Part shown: positions 34,301-46,527 of the stretch, one piece after another | Numbering within the stretch: the first letter of the stretch is position 1 | How the letters are laid out: each line of letters begins with the position of its first letter | The notes under the pieces: generated by a model | What the model saw: the letters and a program-made list of their open reading frames with translations, nothing else | Databases searched by the model: none | Told to the model about the DNA's origin: nothing | Program-made: the position numbers and the translations under genes | Source: Triglochin maritima | Lineage: Eukaryota > Streptophyta > Magnoliopsida > Alismatales > Juncaginaceae | Length of the DNA stretch: 64,000 bases | Assembly (NCBI GenBank): GCA_963682175.1 | Contig: OY821786.1 | Location: 36,883,501-36,947,500, forward strand | Direction: 5' to 3'

Positions 34301-36084
34301 TTTTTGATGACAGTGCTCATTCCTTTTATTGCATGTTAAAAATGTTATTTTTAAAGCTTCATACGGTCATACCTTTACAGTTAGCCTGCATAACATATAT
34401 CAGCATGACATTTTTGTAACTTTATATAATCATGCTATAACTGTTATCTTTTGACTGGGTTAGGCTCTAATAGGAGATCCAAGAAGAAACGTTCAGGTTG
34501 ATCTTCTCCAGTCGAACACCTACATACAGTGTTGCTGCTGCCACAAGGATAAAAGCGCCTTGACACCATCTATGCATGACACCTCAATTTTGTAAGCCTA
34601 GGTTCCTGATCTCGATGAAATTGTTAAAACATCAGTGGTTGTTTTGTTAAGATTTTTGCTTGATCTGTTTTAAATCAGGATTTCTTGATGCTTTTTCGAG
34701 TTATTCTGATCTATCACTTACTGAAAGATAGTTAAAACTTTCATGCTGTCATCCTAGTTTCAGTTGGCTGTTATGCTCTTTTTATGACAAAAAGTGAGTC
34801 TTTTACATTGGGTGTACTATCTAGCAGTTCAAAATTCAGCAGCATCTTTTTTATTTTTTATTTTTAAATTTTCATTTGCTTCGCATTTGTCTTGCCGTAC
34901 ATGCAGTCTATTCCAGACACCAGTAGTTTTTTAGTCAACCATGGTTGAAGGACTTGTGGAAGTCGTCACCTTCTCTTATTGAATCTGCTGAGACCATTTA
35001 TTTTTTAGGGTTAATTACAGACCCAAATTCCAACCATATCCGACCTCCGTTTCGATCCAAACTTTCACGTAAATATAAGTTTAAGAGTGTATTAGGGATA
35101 CAACAAAAAAATTTAGGAAAAAAACGTCGAATGTGTGCTAAATAATGAGTTTTTGAAGTTCAAGGGGGCAAAATGTTACAAAATTAAAGCTCAGGGGAGG
35201 TAACTGTTAAGTCAACTTTGAAACTTCAGGTGGCAAAGTGATACCAAGGCATAGTTCGGGGGGGGGGGGGGAAACTGTAATTAACCTTATTTTTTAATAT
35301 TAATATCTATGAAAATTTAAATTGCAGATACAACTTAGCTCAAGAGCATGGGGATGTCATAAATCTTCATGATTGGTACCAATCTTACAAGGCAATCCTT
35401 GCGAGTTCAAATGCAAAAACCAAGCGCAAACCACACCAGTCACCAGCATCTAAGAGGGCAAGATCTGCGGTTAAGTCTTCAGATGCTAGTCAAAACACAA
35501 CTGAAGCTTCAATTCAGTATCCTTTACTTATGCCTTTTCTGATTTACAACTGGTAGATAATGCTTGCCTCTGCCGACTGGTTTGCCCTGAAAGTAGTAAA
35601 GAATTAGGAAACAGAGAAAATACTTCTTCCCAAGCAAACGATTTCTTCCCAAATTAATTATAAAATTGAACTGTAGTACATGATCTTGTCCACATTGGGA
35701 CTGATCCTAGTTGTTCTAAGATTAGGGATCTTTAAAGTAAAACCCCAGTTGGTCAGCGTGACTCATGAATCCTTGATTATGATGTATTTATGCTAAACTT
35801 AGGGACGTGCAATTACCCGATGAACTCATGTTGTTTTGAGTGAATTACAAAGTAGTTTTTGTTTCTATTTCGTGAACACATGTGGGTTAAGTTCTTTTAT
35901 GTTTGGTCGAATGATTTTTCATTTCCTATGTAATCCCCTTGTTAACATTCATTGAGCCCTTAACATGTATTGCTTCAGAGCAAGGTTCTGCAGGGCAGTA
36001 ACGGAGCTACAAATCACTGGAATTCTTCGGATGCCAAGCAAAAGAAGACCAGATTTTGTTCAACGAGTAGCATTTGGAATATAG
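28396..36084 (+). CDS. ORC3: Origin recognition complex subunit 3 (17 exons, 708 aa)
   Basis: Exons: 28396-28449, 28515-28685, 29308-29485, 29575-29744, 29830-29960, 30559-30832, 30925-30996, 31459-31523, 31628-31712, 32244-32425, 33139-33208, 33401-33489, 33872-33958, 34220-34295, 34464-34591, 35328-35516, 35979-36084 (2127 bases, GT-AG throughout, frame kept). ORC3 is part of the nuclear complex that marks replication origins and recruits CDC6 and the MCM helicase. Family hallmarks include the VEFVDDLLTFRELG block, the AAA-like Walker B stretch PLVVIIDDTE near residues 211-220, ILVLGIATTVNSLRSLLPS, HKVALFLRNYF, and the winged-helix C-terminus ending RPDFVQRVAFGI. Length is close to the Arabidopsis protein. 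The lysine-rich linker before the last exon (KRKPHQSPASKRAR) resembles a nuclear localisation signal. A MITE sits in intron 15. No defect was found. Confidence 0.95.
35007..35286. mobile_element. Mutator-like MITE in ORC3 intron 15
   Basis: It starts AGGGTTAATTACAG and ends CTGTAATTAACC, an inverted terminal repeat of 12-13 bases. It is flanked by the 9-bp duplication TTATTTTTT (34998-35006 and 35287-35295), the size left by Mutator-type elements. Length is about 280 bases, non-coding, with a run of more than ten G at about 35259. The right end lies some 40 bases before the exon 16 acceptor, so it must be tolerated by splicing. Confidence 0.85.
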
Positions 36085-37543
36085 AGCAATGCACCAACCA
36101 CAGCACCCAGATCTCTATTATATTCAAATTCAAATGTACGCAAATTTTATACCCATTTCAACAATAGCTTATTTATCATCCCAATTAGTTGTGGAAATAG
36201 GTTATGCCAACGCAAATTAAATCGATCATTACGGTGTTAATTGTTACGATGCAGTGTAGCATTTTACTGAAAATACAACCGACTTTTTAGTATTATCAGA
36301 ATCTCATGTCAATCTTGCATGTGTGAATTTTGTATGATCTTATAATTGGATTCTCTTCTAAATTTAAGGTCTCACTCTAGTTTATCTTATGGTTCTTGCT
36401 GCTTCATACGGAATTTCTTGCGATACATGTGACCATTTGTTCATATAAAGTTTCATATATACATGCTATATGTTTATTTGAGTTGTGAGGTTGAAGCATC
36501 TGCATTGAAGTGACTGATTGCACTCGACAATATAATTTGATTACAAGAATACGATTCATGGGAATGCAATCTAATCACATGAAATCTAATTAGGGTGAAC
36601 TAAGTAAGATTGTCATCCAAGAACATGCCCAGTTAACGTGATTTGGTTCCAAAGAAGAGCAAATTATAATGTGCCTTAAATGTTTCTCAAATTCCTTGTA
36701 AACCTAAGGATAAAGCTCAAAGAAGGCCAAATTGGAGTTTACGACTTTCTGTCAGAAAACCACTTTCTATATTGAATCAAGTTAGAATCTTATTTACCTC
36801 AGACACTTGAAAAATCAAGGTTCATTTTATATGCTTGACAAACTGACAATGGATTTAAAGTACAATTATGAGCGCCCATTTTTGGGGTACAATTTTATAG
36901 CTTTTCGAAATAAAAAATTCCATGTATTTATTTCTCTTTGAAAAGACTAAAGACTTGGAAAAATAGTTTATGTTGGTCAGTCATCTTATTTTCTTTATTC
37001 AACAATCGAGATCTCCTCTATGCATGCATGGTTGTAGAGAATTAAGTTGAAGGAGTCACCGTTCCGGCATAATTACTTCAACAACGCGAGCAAATTAAAA
37101 GAGATGCACGTACTGAGAAAAAGAAAGTGCATGCTGAATATATATATATATATATATTAATTCGACCTTGGAGGCGGCACGCTTTGTTGAGATGGAGAGG
37201 ATTTCGATAGAATTCGAAAAGAAACACAACATGCATTAAAATCACCAAGCCATTGCGCGCGGATGCTACGAAATTAACGAATGGGAGCTGGCAAAAGATG
37301 TTAAATTGATGCTCATTGAAGATATGATGAAGATGTTACAAATAGGGTCGGGTTCAAGTATAATTTGTGTTGTTAACAAAAGTTGAATTGCTCCGAAACA
37401 AGTTAGAACCTTATAATCAAGAATCACACGAGTTAAGAATCTACATGCAAAATGTAAACCATCTGTCATGTTGCACAATGATAACACTCATCAAGTGAAA
37501 CAAACTTCATAAGAATAACGCAAGTTAATTAGTTTTCCTCGAA
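36085..37543. other. Intergenic between convergent ORC3 and TL29 genes
   Basis: AT-rich, with a (TA)n microsatellite at 37137-37158. It holds the 3' ends of both genes. No coding feature is supported. Confidence 0.6.
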
Positions 37544-40500
37544 TCACAATTTCAGCTTGCGGATATCTATCTTCGGCAGAGCGTAAGTGTAAGCCTCGTA
37601 GTTGATTTTCTGACCCAGACAGCTCAATTTCGTGAGGGTTGTGATCAAATCAACCTGTAAGTGATGAATGAAATTAACTTAGTGATCATATGGTATTTTG
37701 TTGAAGAAAATGAGTGAGAGTTGTACCTCATAATCGGTTTGGGAGACGGTTTCTCGACTACGTTGGTATTTATCGACCCACGGGCGAACTTGGGGATCAG
37801 ATGCCAACAGAGTTTCAGTTGCTAGTTGGTCAGGACCCAAGAATGCAGACATGACTGCTACCTGCAAATAATTAACAACAAACACCATGACCATGGTTTA
37901 GGAGAAGTGGTTTTGGTTGGTGTGATCAATAGACTTATTCATACTAGCATTCCTCATGTTCTATCATAAGATTAAACACATAACGAACATTAGTCAAGGA
38001 AAGAAACAAAAAACAAAAATTACCTGTCGGGGACCAAAGCCGACAGCAACAAATCTGTCTTTCATTTCTTGAACAGATGCTTTGTCCCACTTTGGTATTC
38101 TGCCTACTGGATCTGGTTCTTCTGTGTCGGTACGCCCGAATTGTCTATCGAACAGACCCCACTGTAAAGATAGAAAATCTTCGGTAACATTTTTCTATGT
38201 TGGCTCATTTAATTACACCCCTACAAAGGGACTACCATTTTGTTTCTGAATGTTAACACATATTCTCTACTCTGTCAGGCAATGAAATGGACATGAAATT
38301 AAGTTCTCAATGAAGTTCTGATATTATGGTTCATTGTTAGTATCAAACTCAAACCTGACCAGCAGAACCATAGGCTGTGTACAATGTCCTTCCTTTCTCT
38401 TCGTTCCCGCCACATTTTTTAATTGCAGCAGCTAGGAAGGTGCTCTTCACAGCCGATTGCGCTGTAACATCACGATCAAAGTGATGATTGGTTAGCGTAC
38501 TACCATTGTGTCGTAAAACAAAATCTATATCGATATCGTTAACGTAAGACAAAATATATTTCTCTTCCTCACCTGCTAGTTGGATGAGATCGGAGTACGA
38601 TATTGGTCCTCCTTTAGAATAAGAATCGATTTCCTTCTTAGCTTCTTCTATGATCTCCAGTGCATACGAAAGTCCGGAATTTTCCGGTCTGCTTATTTCA
38701 GAACTTAATTGGCAACAAAAATCAGAGAAAGTTCTTTAAGTTAATCATCCAAGAAAGGGAAAATAACCGAATAACTGAAATCGAAGTACCTGAAACGTAT
38801 GGAGCCATTTGGTCCCCCGGTTTTCGTAGCCTAAATTCACCAGAAGAATCAAATTTCGAAAATGTTAAGCGATTGAACACTAGTAAGTATGTTATGCAAA
38901 CTAACCTTGTCATATGTTATTGCATCATTCAGTGCTAATGTCAGTATGGAAGGGAGCAAATCCGCATGTGTCTGAACACAGACACAAATATCGTAATAAT
39001 TAGGAGTAGCATTGCTAAAATTAATGAAATTTCCAGTCTTAAATTACAGAAAATGTTATTGACAAGTGAAATGGTATGTTTCTTAAATTATAACATTGTC
39101 AATTTAGTAATGGGATTGAATTTTTGCGGTAATCTCAATCTTGTGTTGAAAAATAGAATGAGAACCAAAAAAGTCTATCAGTTACAATTTTAAACTGAAA
39201 TATATTAAACTTACCTTTATGCTTGTAGAGAGTGTCTCTTTAATTTTTGCTGAGAATCAAAAAACAAGATAGATCAGACACATATTGAAACTGAAAAACA
39301 CAATTCTACCAAAAAAACGAAACTCACAGAGAAATTCCGAACGTTGTCTCCGTTGATTGAGATCAGCAGCATCAGCTGATCTTGTGAACGTCCCCGAGCT
39401 TAACAGCATTTCCTACACATGGTAACAACTAAACAAATCTCGTCACCGAGTTGATCTGATCCAGGATGTGTTACAAACTGCATTTGAAAATAAAAAAATT
39501 CTCCTATTTCCTAAAAGAAAATAGCAGCATTCAGAAATAATATAAAGCAAGATATGAACTTTCCCTTAATTGCTACATAACGGTTTGTAGAATTTGCTTA
39601 TGAAGAGGAAAATCAACTAATGCAACGTATCAAAATGATCAAAATAATAATAATAATCAAAAGATGGCAGAAGCAACATAAAATAAATTATGAAGTTATA
39701 ATGTTATCACAAGTATGAGGGACAAAGCGATAAACTTGTAAATTAAGGATTCCACATTTGAACAAAGTAATGTAGGAATTTTCTATATGTGTAGAAACTT
39801 AAACTGAACCATACCGTTCCGACAACGGTTCCGAAGCATCCAAGGGCTTCTCTTCTACTACATTGCTCCCCGATGAGAGCTGAGATATCATTCTTTTGAC
39901 ACAGGATGCTTCCCTGCTTCAAAATGATCATTTCATCAAAATTCAAGTATGCCTACTTAATTATCACCAAGAGACAAACAATAACATTCCAAAATTGACA
40001 AAATGTTAGATGAATTGCCCGAAACGTTAGATTAATTGCCCAAAATGTTAGATGAATATCAACAAAATTTGAATTGATATCAGAATTAGTTTACCATGTA
40101 ACGGTTGGTGAAGTACGACATGCACAATGTTGCAACTAATAATTATCTAAAAGAACAACATTTATCATAGCCAACCAAAAGAAGTTCAATTCATGTTTGA
40201 GAAACAAATGGCAAACAACAAGGCACATAACAGTTTATGAGATAAATCCATATTTTCCAAGATGAAATAGATAACATAATTACGCAAGACCAAAAGTAAT
40301 CACCAACATCATAAACACACACACACACGCACAAAAATAAAAAAATAAAATCAATGCACCTTACTTTTCCTTATCTTAGATAGTTTTTTTAATGAAAAAC
40401 AACACTTGAACAAAAAATCTCAATCTAAAGCAAAAACAAATTTGTGTTTAGATGGAAATATTGGGTTGGTGTTTGCTCACATTGGTTTGTTTAGGAAGAG

Positions 40501-40567
40501 TTGGGGATTGGATTTGAGGATTGTGGGGAAGAAGAGAAGGGAGAGTGGAGAGGAAGGAGATGACCAT
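37544..40567 (-). CDS. TL29: Thylakoid lumenal 29-kDa protein, ascorbate-peroxidase-like (APX4/TL29; 11 exons, 344 aa)
   Basis: Exons in transcript order: 40481-40567, 39815-39913, 39328-39412, 39215-39249, 38906-38971, 38790-38830, 38573-38703, 38355-38461, 38024-38161, 37727-37861, 37544-37654 (1035 bases, frame kept). The N-terminus is a serine-rich chloroplast transit peptide. It is followed by a twin-arginine lumen-targeting signal (SRREALGCF, RR at residues 49-50), with a likely cleavage after ADA at residue 77. The mature part has the family blocks KGGPISYSDLIQLA, KCGGNEEKGRTLYTAYGSAG, WGLFDRQFGRTD, MSAFLGPDQLATE and QRSRETVSQTDYEV, and ends IRKLKL. TL29 is a class I peroxidase relative in the photosystem II-side lumen that is thought to lack haem peroxidase activity. 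Size and gene structure agree with an intact gene. Confidence 0.95.
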
Positions 40568-42275
40568 TTTTGGGATTAGACTATAGTAGTCTAATTTTGG
40601 TGTTATTACAGATTTTTAATCTCTAGAGTAGAGTAGACTGTAGAGTGATGAAGTTGGGGTCCACTGATACAAAGTGTCACTCAACTAGTCCACATGTTGA
40701 GTCTTTGTGGATAGGAGTGTTATCTTGGATTTTCTTGTGGTCCCCACCATATCAGAAATCTAACCTTTTGGATATATTAATTCTCTTTTAGTTGCTAAAT
40801 ATAATTTGGGAGACTCAAATCCTTAGGTGTTATATAGATCGAGTTGTGAGCTAAGATACATGTATGGTGTGATAATTCTAGTCAATTCTTTTTTCTATTA
40901 TAAAATTGTAAAAGTCATTAATTATCTCATATAATAAAGGGCTTGTAATGGATTTCTCGTTAAAAAATTAACAATACGATTAAAACTCTCTTTCATCTGG
41001 TAGAAATTATACTACATTGATTCTAGAATTCGTGCTGAAGGTTTCCCAAGTCTATTCAGATGTTTCGAGTTGAATAGCAACACTCAGAAGCCATCAACCA
41101 TCATGACCTCGTGCTGAATTGGTTTTTTCAATCTTATTGATTCCGCTTTGTTGCCTTCAATAGTCCGATGACTTTCTTCATCAGTCGAACATGATGAATG
41201 AAGACCTCCTTTGTGTGTTGTAAGCATCGAGTCAAAGAATCCTTGCATGACCTCCCATTTTCATGATCGATGTCCATGTTCTCTGAAGGAGGAGATTCTT
41301 TCTCCATTGGAACATTTTCATTGAGAGAATATAAGGTTCTTTTTCCCGAGGAGATGATCTGATCGATTCCAGAGACATGACAAGATTTGTGACTTCCTTA
41401 AATGGTTCCACATCTCTCATACTGTCTGGAACATTAGAACTAACACGACTTTGGGTTATTAGACTAACATAAGAACTTGAATTTTCCACAACAAGAAGTT
41501 TGTTGTTGCGAGCGTGATTGAGATTGAATATGCATGCCAATTGAGTTTGATTTTTTTTTCTTCCATCATTGATGCTTGCTATTTTCATTTTCTTAGTAGT
41601 TTTTGATTAACTTTGTTATTTGATTTGTAGTTTAAATTGCTTATCATGAGTTTCTTCTTTCAAATATTGTTTATTTATATTCTAATAAGATTTATTACAT
41701 TCTAATACGATGTGTGCGCCTAAACTCACCCTTAGGAGGTTGATGATTGTGGATTTGGATAGATTAAAATGGGGGTAATGCATCAATTATGCTTTGAGTA
41801 GTTGGTAAGTGTAAATGTGATGAATCTATTAATCTCATCGGCTTGGTTTTATGATGTTTTACTTTCCATAACATTTAGATGACCTTATAGTATGACATCT
41901 GAGATTAACGTCATTAGTTAATTAGTGGATCTATAAACCTATTTATTTAGATGATTCATTTGTTTTATCTATGCTCATTTTAAGGTCCCGTGTTAAATCT
42001 ACCTTACGATCTAATAGCTTTATAAACTTCATTCCATGTTTTTAGTTGCTTCGAATATAACTTACAATATACGTGATTCAGACCTATAATTAACATAATC
42101 AAGGCATCCATTGATTCGTGACAACTGATAATTAAGTACTAACCAATTAAACGTTCCACCTACTAATACAGTCATACTTTACTACGTACAAGTCTAGAAC
42201 TACTGTGCATGTCTATGATGATGATGATGAAGAAGAAGTGTAACTAATTATTAATCTGAAGAGGAATAATTAAAA
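40568..42275. other. Intergenic, one unrecognised open frame
   Basis: The minus strand at 41232-41588 is open for 118 codons (MKIASINDGRKKNQTQLA at its start). An alternative frame over its second half (MDIDHENGRSCKD... onward) looks equally protein-like, which suggests an old frameshifted gene fragment. No family was recognised. Otherwise AT-rich. Confidence 0.3.
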
Positions 42276-43019
42276 TTAGATTGTATAAATGATAAGAAAA
42301 CAAGGAAGCACTGCTGTAGAGTCAAACACAACCAACTCTCCCTTCCCAACCTCAACAGACTCATACTTCCCTTCATCCTCACCTCCCAATCCGGTTCGAA
42401 CCCGACCGGCAATAACCCGACACACCCACATCCCCTTCCTCCTCCCCTCCCCTCTTCCTCCTCCTCCTCCGGCGCCCCTCTCGTGCGCAAACCCGCTCCC
42501 TGCAAACGTCCTCAGCCCACCACAATACCCTACCTCCAACCGAACCCCCTCAGCGCTTGGTCTTCCCGGGACCGGACTAAACCGCATCATCTCGTTACCA
42601 TCGGCAGCACACCGACACTCCTCCGGTCCGGCCCGACCGGAGATCATTGCCCGGTAGGCCTCGAAGCGGGCAATGGTGGAAGTAGAGTGGTTGAGTTTGA
42701 AGAGAGAGGTAATTTTTAGGGTTGGAGCTGGTGGAGGTGGTGACCATGTTTGGTGGAAGATGAGGTGGAGGACTTGGTGGGAGGAAGTGGATGGGGATAG
42801 GGAGGTGAGGTTTGGGTGAAGACGCGGGTTTAGGGTTTTGGGTAGGAGTTTGTTTGGAGTATTACGGTTTGGTTTGGTGGTGGACGGAGAAGGAGGTTTA
42901 GGTTTAGGGTTTGGTTTAGGTTTAGGTTTGGAGAGGAGAGGGGAGTGGTGGTTGTGGTGGTGGACATCTTGGGTGGCTTTGTTTGAGCAGTTGAGAACTC
43001 TTAACCATCCATGTGCCAT
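42276..43019 (-). CDS. PARP-like protein of the plant C2H2-like zinc-finger family, finger-less (247 aa)
   Basis: A single exon. Residues 31-42 are a Lys-Pro run followed by a Ser/Pro-rich linker. From residue 77 on it matches the conserved C-terminal domain of a plant family usually annotated 'C2H2-like zinc finger protein' (for example the group of Arabidopsis At5g54630). Shared blocks are the HLIFHQTW motif, TIARFEAYR, CRCAADGNEMMRF, TFAGSGFAHE, CRVIAGRV and the end LVVFDSTAVLPCFLIIY. That domain resembles a poly(ADP-ribose) polymerase fold; enzymatic activity is not established. Full-size members carry an N-terminal zinc finger that this protein lacks, as in a shorter subgroup I recall only vaguely. 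Function unknown. Confidence 0.8.
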   Translation of the reverse strand: MAHGWLRVLNCSNKATQDVHHHNHHSPLLSKPKPKPNPKPKPPSPSTTKPNRNTPNKLLPKTLNPRLHPNLTSLSPSTSSHQVLHLIFHQTWSPPPPAPTLKITSLFKLNHSTSTIARFEAYRAMISGRAGPEECRCAADGNEMMRFSPVPGRPSAEGVRLEVGYCGGLRTFAGSGFAHERGAGGGGGRGEGRRKGMWVCRVIAGRVRTGLGGEDEGKYESVEVGKGELVVFDSTAVLPCFLIIYTI

Positions 43020-43113
43020 CTTTGGTGGTAGCTAACAAAGTAAGGTTAGAGAGAGAGAGAGATTAGAAGGAGAGGGAGGTTGTGGAGTTTGGAGATGGAT
43101 GCTAGCTTGCATG

Positions 43114-43122
43114 CATATATAG
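43114..43122 (-). promoter_or_regulatory. TATA box of the PARP-like gene
   Basis: The minus strand reads CTATATATG about 95 bases before the start codon, with a TCTCTCTCTCTAACC leader stretch (43046-43061) between them, a common plant 5' UTR composition. Confidence 0.6.
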
Positions 43123-46100
43123 TACCTTTTAAAATGGGATTGGAGGAAGTTGGGAGGGAAGATGACTAGAGGAGAGTGGTTTAATTTAGATTCTCGTGCT
43201 TGTGGTTTTTTTTTAATTGTGTTTTTATAAAAGCATTATTTTTTAATTTATTTTGTTATTTGGGGAGGATTTCATTTTGGTAGCTAGGTTCATTTTTGTA
43301 AGGTGATTTCTAATAATATACTTTATTGATATTGTAGTAGCTAGACTCTATACTATATCATTTTTGTTGTTCATAATGAAAATTCCAAAGTTACATCACT
43401 TTGGAACAATAAACATAATAGTTCTGGAAAGCAATAAAGCTACAGTATTTAAATTGTTATACATTTTTAAAACATTCATTTTTGTGGTATTAATGGTATA
43501 GATAAGTGTAATTTCGAGTTGATTTTTTACTTATACAAGAAATCTTTTATCTTTTACAAGAAATAGGCTTCATTTGGATTTAAAATTATCATTTCATGTT
43601 TTCAACCTCTAAAGAGAAAACCTCAAAATTTGCGCTCATAATCACACTTGTTAGTTTCATCCTGAGATAATATAATTATTTTTCACTACATCAATTAATT
43701 ACAACGTGCAGCAAAAGTATGGTGCAATCATGATATCTACATTCTCCACTTTTAATAATTTAACAGCATCTGCATTTGCGCTTGCATGGGTATTCTCCAT
43801 GATGTTAATTTCGTTTTAAACAACAAACACTCCAAATTAATTAATTAATCCTATTGCTTCCAGTACTTACTTTGGTTCATTATATGCTCCAGTGAAACAG
43901 TGAGGGTTCACGTTAATATCTGTAGAAGTAGAACATCACTAATTTACAATAGAAAATTTGGTAATTTCTTCTTCTTTTTTGACTTTTTTTCCCAACAAAT
44001 AATTAATTTTTTTTAAACAACTATAATAAGCAACAACATAGGAATTGAGATAATACAAGAGAAAAGGTGACAAAATACGTGTGTTTTCTTCTTTTCTTTC
44101 ACCACTCAAATACTAGCTATCAGTGATTGAAGCTAAACAAAGGTGACAAATTTTCTCAAGCTATGAAGTGATTCTCTTTTGGAGCTTTATTGTCAAAAAA
44201 CACATGTTTGCAAATCTCCTTGTCTTTTATGTTGGATGGACACAATAAAGTTACATCTAACTTTCATCTTTGCAGAGTTGTCTCATGTTGTTAGACACTA
44301 TGAACCAACCTCTAACCAAAGGTCTTCCTAATCATCACAATAAGTTGCCAATTTGCATGTTGTTAGATTCCATTATATGTCCATTTCTCAATAATCCCTG
44401 ATGGACAGCTAATCATGTCCTATAATTCCAATCATAAAACAAGAGCTTACACATGATATGACCACCATATAGAGTAAAGGAAGAGATCAATATTCCAATT
44501 GTAAACTGACACAATATAAGATGCCTGAATAAAACTAATATAGAACTCAACAATCTCGACAAGGTCATAAAACCATATATACTACTAAAAATATAATGTG
44601 TATTCATGTAGGAGAATAAGATTCTTGATATATTAGTGTATTCTTATATGTAATAAATAGTGCATGATCGCTTATGTATGTATCATGTATTCATGTAAGT
44701 GTGTCTAGATCACATTTAATATTTTATATCTAATACCGTATTGAAATTTGAATGCTTAACTTTGAAACCCGAGAAGATATGGGGATCTTATGATGATTAT
44801 ATAGACCCAACGATCAGAACAATTCTCTTGGAGATTAACAAAAGGCAATCCAAAATGTAGAGGGGATTGAAAGCAAAACATAAAAGGAATTAAATAGAGA
44901 AAGACATCATCTTTTGTTCCCATTCCATACGACACACCACTTCATGTTCCCTTTTCGTTTTTAAATGGCACATTCACAAAGGTGGTGGGGAGGGGACAAA
45001 GCTGTTTTGAGATTATTTACACGAGGGATGTTTAATTTTGATGTGAAAAGTGGCATATGTTTTGAATTTGAACCGAAGAACTGACCCAAGTGAAGTGATG
45101 AACCTATCCACATTTCTACGCAAATATTTATCTAAATAATATCAAGCTAATGTTTTTAAGTAGTTGCAGTCATTTTACTAAGAAGAAGATTTTTTTCAAC
45201 CAGTTTAATGATCGATATATTGAGTGGATCAAACTGTAATAGTCGTGTAGTTCGAGGACTACGTACATAAATAGAAATAGAAATTCCATACTTGAGGAGG
45301 TAACATTTTACCTATCCATAATTCAGGGGATAATTTGTAATTTATCCTGATTCTACTGTAATCACTCACATTTTTTGTGCTTTGTGTTGCACTTAATGAT
45401 CAAATCCCTTCATGAGAAAAATAATTATCAGTAAGAACTATTTATATATATGACTAAAGACAATGATAGGAGTTCAAGTTATTACATAAGCAAAAGAAGT
45501 TGATTAAGAATTTATCACCAGGTTATGGTTGTATTGTTTTAGATAATTTGTGATAATTATATGCATATGCTTTTCTCTACTACTTTTATCTTTTGTAGCA
45601 TTAGCTCTGGTCAAGTCTGGAAAGGGAAAAACACCTTTCTTTGTCAATCTTAGACCTATTTTAGATGCATTTTGTTGTGGCAAAAGGAAAAAATGAAATC
45701 TGACAAGGATGGTAGTTAAAAAAAGGAAAGGATTGGTTGTGAACACTAGGCTTTGTTCCACCACGCTTGCTTGGGAATCTTATCTGATTATATCATCTAG
45801 TGAGGACCCAATATGGGATTATAAATTTTATCTCAAGCGTGCACCTTTTTGACCATCAAATTCAGGTTGGAGTGATAGTAGACTACTAGAAGGCTAGGAA
45901 AGATTTGAATATGCTGATGCTTCATGCAATATTTTTACCTTTTTTGTCTTTCAAATCTCTGCATGTTCTCTTTTGATTTTTACACCTAAGCTTTCTTAAA
46001 AAGAAATTTTCTTCTTCTATTTTTACCGTTTTTGCTTGAATGTCACTCCAAAACAACTAAATTGTAAGAATGTCACACATCTTTGCCTATTTTCTTGTAT

Positions 46101-46527
46101 ACCACCAGAAAATCGAGATTAGTGTTACTTTTCTTGTCGTATCATTCCTTTTGTTTTCTGCCGTTAGTAGTTCATGTGTGTCCTCATGTTATTGGTTGTC
46201 TTGTTAAATGGATTAATATGTTTTTCTAATCACTTTTGGCTCACTCATTTAGCCTTAATCCTAATTAATCAATGACTTTAGAACTCAATCCCAACTTAAT
46301 TCATACCCACACCCGACCCGTGACTCCACCCAAACCCCCAAATCCACGAAATCCTAACTTTGAATCCTCAACCTTGTCTAACCCCAAATCCACCAAATCG
46401 AGAAATCGATCGCCGTGATTCGTCTGAAAACTCCCACATTCCTCTAGTGTAGACGATTATCTAGGTGGTCGGCAAGCTCATCAGTGGAGGTTGGTGTTCG
46501 TGTGCAGTTAAGAATTTGAAGGTGACA
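43123..46527. other. Intergenic, 3.4 kb without a recognisable gene
   Basis: AT-rich throughout. Open frames at 44413-44607 and 45504-45764 on the minus strand show no domain or splice context. No repeat structure was recognised. Confidence 0.6.
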
